DNA of 7,984 bases from a bacterium. Lineage in GTDB: Bacteria; UBP14; UBA6098; B30-G16. The notes beneath the pieces were generated by a model. The model ran no database searches and had not been told where the DNA came from. It saw only the letters and a program-made list of their open reading frames with translations. Below are positions 5,950 to 7,984 of the stretch, in pieces (positions within the stretch are counted from its first letter, which is position 1; each line of letters starts with the position of its first letter). The translations under genes and the position numbers were made by a program. The stretch spans positions 1 to 7,984 of the forward strand of contig JALTEE010000226.1 in assembly GCA_027007865.1 (NCBI GenBank), written 5' to 3'.

Positions 5950-7153
5950 ATGGATGAATGTTAACTTCGCTATCGAAAATTTGAAATAGCCAATATCCTC
6001 TCCCTGGCGACAAAGTGTCCGTTCTAAAATAGTTTGTGCCATCGAAACCATATATCTCCGGCAAAAATGAGCGAGCAGGATACGATGTTATCGAACTCGT
6101 CGGCACATATAACATCGGACAGCCTATAATATGCCAACCCGGCGACAATTCCGCAGAAATACCGAGAACAGGCTCTCCCGCAATCGAGAAAACCGTATCG
6201 AACATCGAAAATATAAAAAATCCTTCGCCCTGTGAAATGTTTTCAATTCTTTGATATGCTTGTGTTTCTCCATCAAAACCGAATATATTTTCACCGATGT
6301 CGCCGAAAATTGCTTCCGCATCTGTTGTGGCAGGCATCACAGGAATAGATACGAGATTCCAGCCCGGCTCGAGATGTATCTGAATCGGAACGCCTGTTCC
6401 CGCCACAAAGACAGAAACCGTATCGCACCAGCCTCTGAAACAAGCGATAATATGAGAAGTCCCTTCTTCTATACCCGTCAATATCCCGTCATCGAGCGTC
6501 GCCGCCTCGCCGTCGATGTTCCACTGCGGATTTTCTAATCGCAGCGTGTCTTCATCGCCCATCAGATACACAGATGGAAATATATATTCACCAATCCGTA
6601 AAAATATCGGGTTTGGTGAAATTGTTATTTTTTCATACGCTCCTTTTTTCGTGTATGCAAGAAAGTAATGAACACCAGGCAGAAGCACTTTCCATATCGT
6701 ATCTTGAACAAAAATATTCACGCTTTCCTCGTGAAGCGGTGAAATTTCTATTCGATAACTCGGAGGAACAGAATCTTGTTCCACCCAATATACAGCGACA
6801 TTTTCTGTGTGTGTCGAATTGCAAAATACATCGAAATAGAAGTTGTGCACAATCGTAGAATCATTTCGTATATCGATAGAATATTTTCCATCGTGCGGCG
6901 GCTCCCAATAACCGACTCGGTCTGTGTCGTCGTGCGGAAAATACAGGTCGATGTAATGTGTTTCTGGAGAAAATATATTTATAAAATCTTCGAACCCATA
7001 TCCGTCGTTTGCATCGAAAGACACGCCAAAATCATTATAAGGGTCAATATATGAGCGGTCGGAATTTTCTACACCGAGCCTGATACGCCACTCATTTGCA
7101 TTGCATAATGAAAACAATATGTTCATAACTATTATTATAAAGAAATATCGCAT
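5948..7153 (-). CDS. Exported protein with Ig-like (BIG2) domain and paired GWNL modules
   Basis: This is a 401-residue exported protein of unknown function. The ATG at 7153 is chosen because it opens directly into a signal peptide (MRYFF, a hydrophobic core, cleavage likely after about A19). A TTG at 7171 would add only six residues. The N-terminal domain (about 22-150) is rich in aromatic and acidic residues, with DGYGFEDF (50-57), YFPHDD (71-76) and YSIDIRND (91-98). It resembles the beta domain before the sorting signal of the neighbour. A BIG2-like immunoglobulin domain follows at about 174-251, with WNIDGEAATLDDGILTGIEE (211-230) as its signature. Two GWNL modules (264-315 and 339-390) end the protein. 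There is no T9SS sorting domain and no convincing lipobox (FSLC has Leu at -1), so its final location (periplasm, outer membrane or medium) is unclear. It is the first gene of the operon with the large surface protein. Confidence 0.78.
   Translation of the reverse strand: MRYFFIIIVMNILFSLCNANEWRIRLGVENSDRSYIDPYNDFGVSFDANDGYGFEDFINIFSPETHYIDLYFPHDDTDRVGYWEPPHDGKYSIDIRNDSTIVHNFYFDVFCNSTHTENVAVYWVEQDSVPPSYRIEISPLHEESVNIFVQDTIWKVLLPGVHYFLAYTKKGAYEKITISPNPIFLRIGEYIFPSVYLMGDEDTLRLENPQWNIDGEAATLDDGILTGIEEGTSHIIACFRGWCDTVSVFVAGTGVPIQIHLEPGWNLVSIPVMPATTDAEAIFGDIGENIFGFDGETQAYQRIENISQGEGFFIFSMFDTVFSIAGEPVLGISAELSPGWHIIGCPMLYVPTSSITSYPARSFLPEIYGFDGTNYFRTDTLSPGRGYWLFQIFDSEVNIHP
5951..6382 (-). repeat. 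Paired GWNL modules at the C-terminus of the smaller exported protein
   Basis: Residues 258-401 hold two units 75 residues apart. Unit 1 has GWNLVSIP (264-271), ENIFGFDG (288-295) and GEGFFIF (309-315). Unit 2 has GWHIIGCP (339-346), PEIYGFDG (365-372) and PGRGYWLF (383-390). Both follow the scheme seen in the neighbouring large protein. The protein ends 11 residues after the second unit, so here the pair is the C-terminal domain. Confidence 0.65.
6401..6634 (-). other. BIG2-like immunoglobulin domain
   Basis: Residues 174-251 of the smaller exported protein follow the bacterial Ig-like group 2 pattern. They start with an I-x-I-x-P-x-P strand and L-R-I-G. A W-x-x-D-G-x-A-A strand and the D-D-G-I-L-T-G-I-x-E-G-T turn come next, then H-I-I-A and a closing D-T-V-S-V-F-V strand. 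Such domains act as spacers or adhesion modules in surface proteins. Confidence 0.6.
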
Positions 7154-7197
7154 TTGAGTTTGACATTCCAATTTAATTTAATAACTCATATTCATTT

Positions 7198-7225
7198 ATA
7201 ATATCAAAAAAAGCATCAAAGTCAA
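7198..7225 (-). promoter_or_regulatory. Sigma70-like promoter for the exported-protein operon
   Basis: On the minus strand, TTGACT (7225-7220) and TATTAT (7203-7198) are separated by 16 bases. Each matches the consensus hexamer at 5 of 6 positions. The site lies in the 74-base AT-rich gap after recO and would start transcription near 7190, about 37 bases before the ATG at 7153. The spacer holds a run of seven T (7212-7206). Many FCB bacteria use a different primary promoter consensus, so this assignment is tentative. Confidence 0.45.
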
Positions 7226-7227
7226 TA

Positions 7228-7974
7228 CTAATGGTTATTTTTTCGTTGTTTTTTATCTTCACCAATATGAAATGCCCAGAACCGCTCGAAAGAAATGGCC
7301 AATTTATTCATCGCGTTTGCTGAAATGTCGATTTGAAATAATTTATCGAATGAATTCGATATAAGAAACTGCGATGATTTGACCATCTCTGCGGTGAAAG
7401 GAATCGCATCGTTCGGATTCGGACAGGAAGAACATATCAATCCGCCTGCGGATGGTGAAAATGCTGCGCCATTCCGTTCATCGATTTTCCCATTACAAAG
7501 CGCACATTGAAATATGGTCGGTGCAAAACCTGCAAATGTCATTATCTTCAATAAAAATGCCGACCAGAGAAGATTTTCGGGCAGCGAAGAAATTTTTTCC
7601 CATTCACGCAGCAGAGCAAGAACAATATCGAAAATTTCAGGGTTAGATTGTTCCGGTTGCAAAAGAGATGCCGCTTTCTTAATATATTTTGCTGCTCTAA
7701 CCTGTGAATTATAACCGCCGATATTTTCCGAGAAATCTTCGACAACGCTCACTTCGGATGCTGTCTGTATCGACCTTTCCCGCTTATGATAATACACGAA
7801 TTCAAGAAGCGCAAATGGTTTTATTCGAGCAGCAATGCCGGATTTTCTCCGAAGTGCGCCTTTGAACATCAGAGAAACCAGCGAGCCGTCTTCCGATAAA
7901 ACTCGAATAATAAGCGAACTTTCCTTAAATCTCGTTCTACCGAGCAAAATGCCTTTTTTTACAATCGGTTTCAT
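7228..7974 (-). CDS. recO: DNA repair protein RecO
   Basis: This 248-residue protein is of normal length for RecO, the cytoplasmic mediator that anneals single strands and, with RecR, loads RecA on SSB-coated DNA in the RecFOR pathway. The N-terminal OB fold spans about residues 1-80, with KGILLGRTRFKESSLIIRVL (7-26), then FKGALRRK (37-44) and IKPFALLEF (51-59). A helical region follows (about 88-150). A zinc-binding motif, C157-x2-C160 and C181-x2-C184, surrounds the family-typical FSPSAGGLICSSC (172-184). The ATG at 7974 gives the usual RecO N-terminus. Only ten bases upstream are visible and they show no strong ribosome binding site. The gene lies upstream of the exported-protein operon on the same strand, with 74 bases between. 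No clear terminator separates them, so read-through is possible. Confidence 0.93.
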   Translation of the reverse strand: MKPIVKKGILLGRTRFKESSLIIRVLSEDGSLVSLMFKGALRRKSGIAARIKPFALLEFVYYHKRERSIQTASEVSVVEDFSENIGGYNSQVRAAKYIKKAASLLQPEQSNPEIFDIVLALLREWEKISSLPENLLWSAFLLKIMTFAGFAPTIFQCALCNGKIDERNGAAFSPSAGGLICSSCPNPNDAIPFTAEMVKSSQFLISNSFDKLFQIDISANAMNKLAISFERFWAFHIGEDKKQRKNNH

Positions 7975-7984
7975 ATTCTATTTG

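Noticed and set aside
5938..6051. 38-residue N-terminal extension of the large surface protein
   Set aside because: It would overlap the upstream gene's coding end, bury the signal peptide and ignore the AGGAGG site placed correctly before the ATG at 5937.
7094..7111. Lipoprotein signal (FSLC) in the smaller exported protein
   Set aside because: The residue before Cys is Leu, while a lipobox needs Gly, Ala or Ser there. A normal signal peptidase I site after NA fits better.
7206..7212. Run of seven T on the minus strand as a recO terminator
   Set aside because: I found no stable inverted repeat directly upstream of it.
1..7984. CRISPR array, insertion sequence, phage or defence genes
   Set aside because: There are no regularly spaced direct repeats and no transposase, integrase or nuclease motifs in any plausible frame. 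The DNA repeats in the large gene only reflect protein repeats.

Overview
The window reads as a chromosomal segment of a Gram-negative bacterium of the FCB type (Fibrobacteres-Chlorobi-Bacteroidetes and the candidate phyla around them). The main reason is the large surface protein on the minus strand. It ends in a type IX secretion (T9SS) sorting domain with a YPNPFN motif and carries LVIVD-type propeller repeats and GWNL modules, which are common in uncultured members of that group. A ferredoxin-type DUF362 protein next to a peptidase fits an anaerobe, but that is inference. I cannot name a genus. All genes share one base composition, including a marked excess of the tetranucleotide TCGA, so nothing looks recently imported.

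Layout. Positions 4-2011 (+) hold two housekeeping-like genes, 22 bases apart and probably co-transcribed: an M29-family aminopeptidase-like protein and a DUF362 protein with two [4Fe-4S] cluster motifs. Positions 2012-2124 lie between convergent genes and hold a dense set of inverted repeats. The outer arms of this set reach into the ends of both flanking reading frames. Positions 2125-7153 (-) hold a two-gene operon for exported proteins. The upstream gene encodes a 401-residue protein with a signal peptide. Its stop codon is embedded in the strong ribosome binding site of the downstream gene, which encodes a 1270-residue surface protein. A sigma70-like promoter for this operon lies just upstream, at 7198-7225. 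Positions 7228-7974 (-) hold recO, a recombinational repair gene.

How the genes relate. The two exported proteins share two module types in different order: a paired GWNL module and a beta domain with a D-V/I-R motif. They look like products of domain shuffling and may act on the same cell-surface structure. The large protein carries about 14 propeller repeats in two groups of seven, which predicts two tandem seven-bladed beta-propellers. No T9SS machinery, mobile element, CRISPR array or RNA gene was seen. The most unusual items are the intergenic palindromic element, the double propeller, and the paired GWNL modules shared by the two neighbours.
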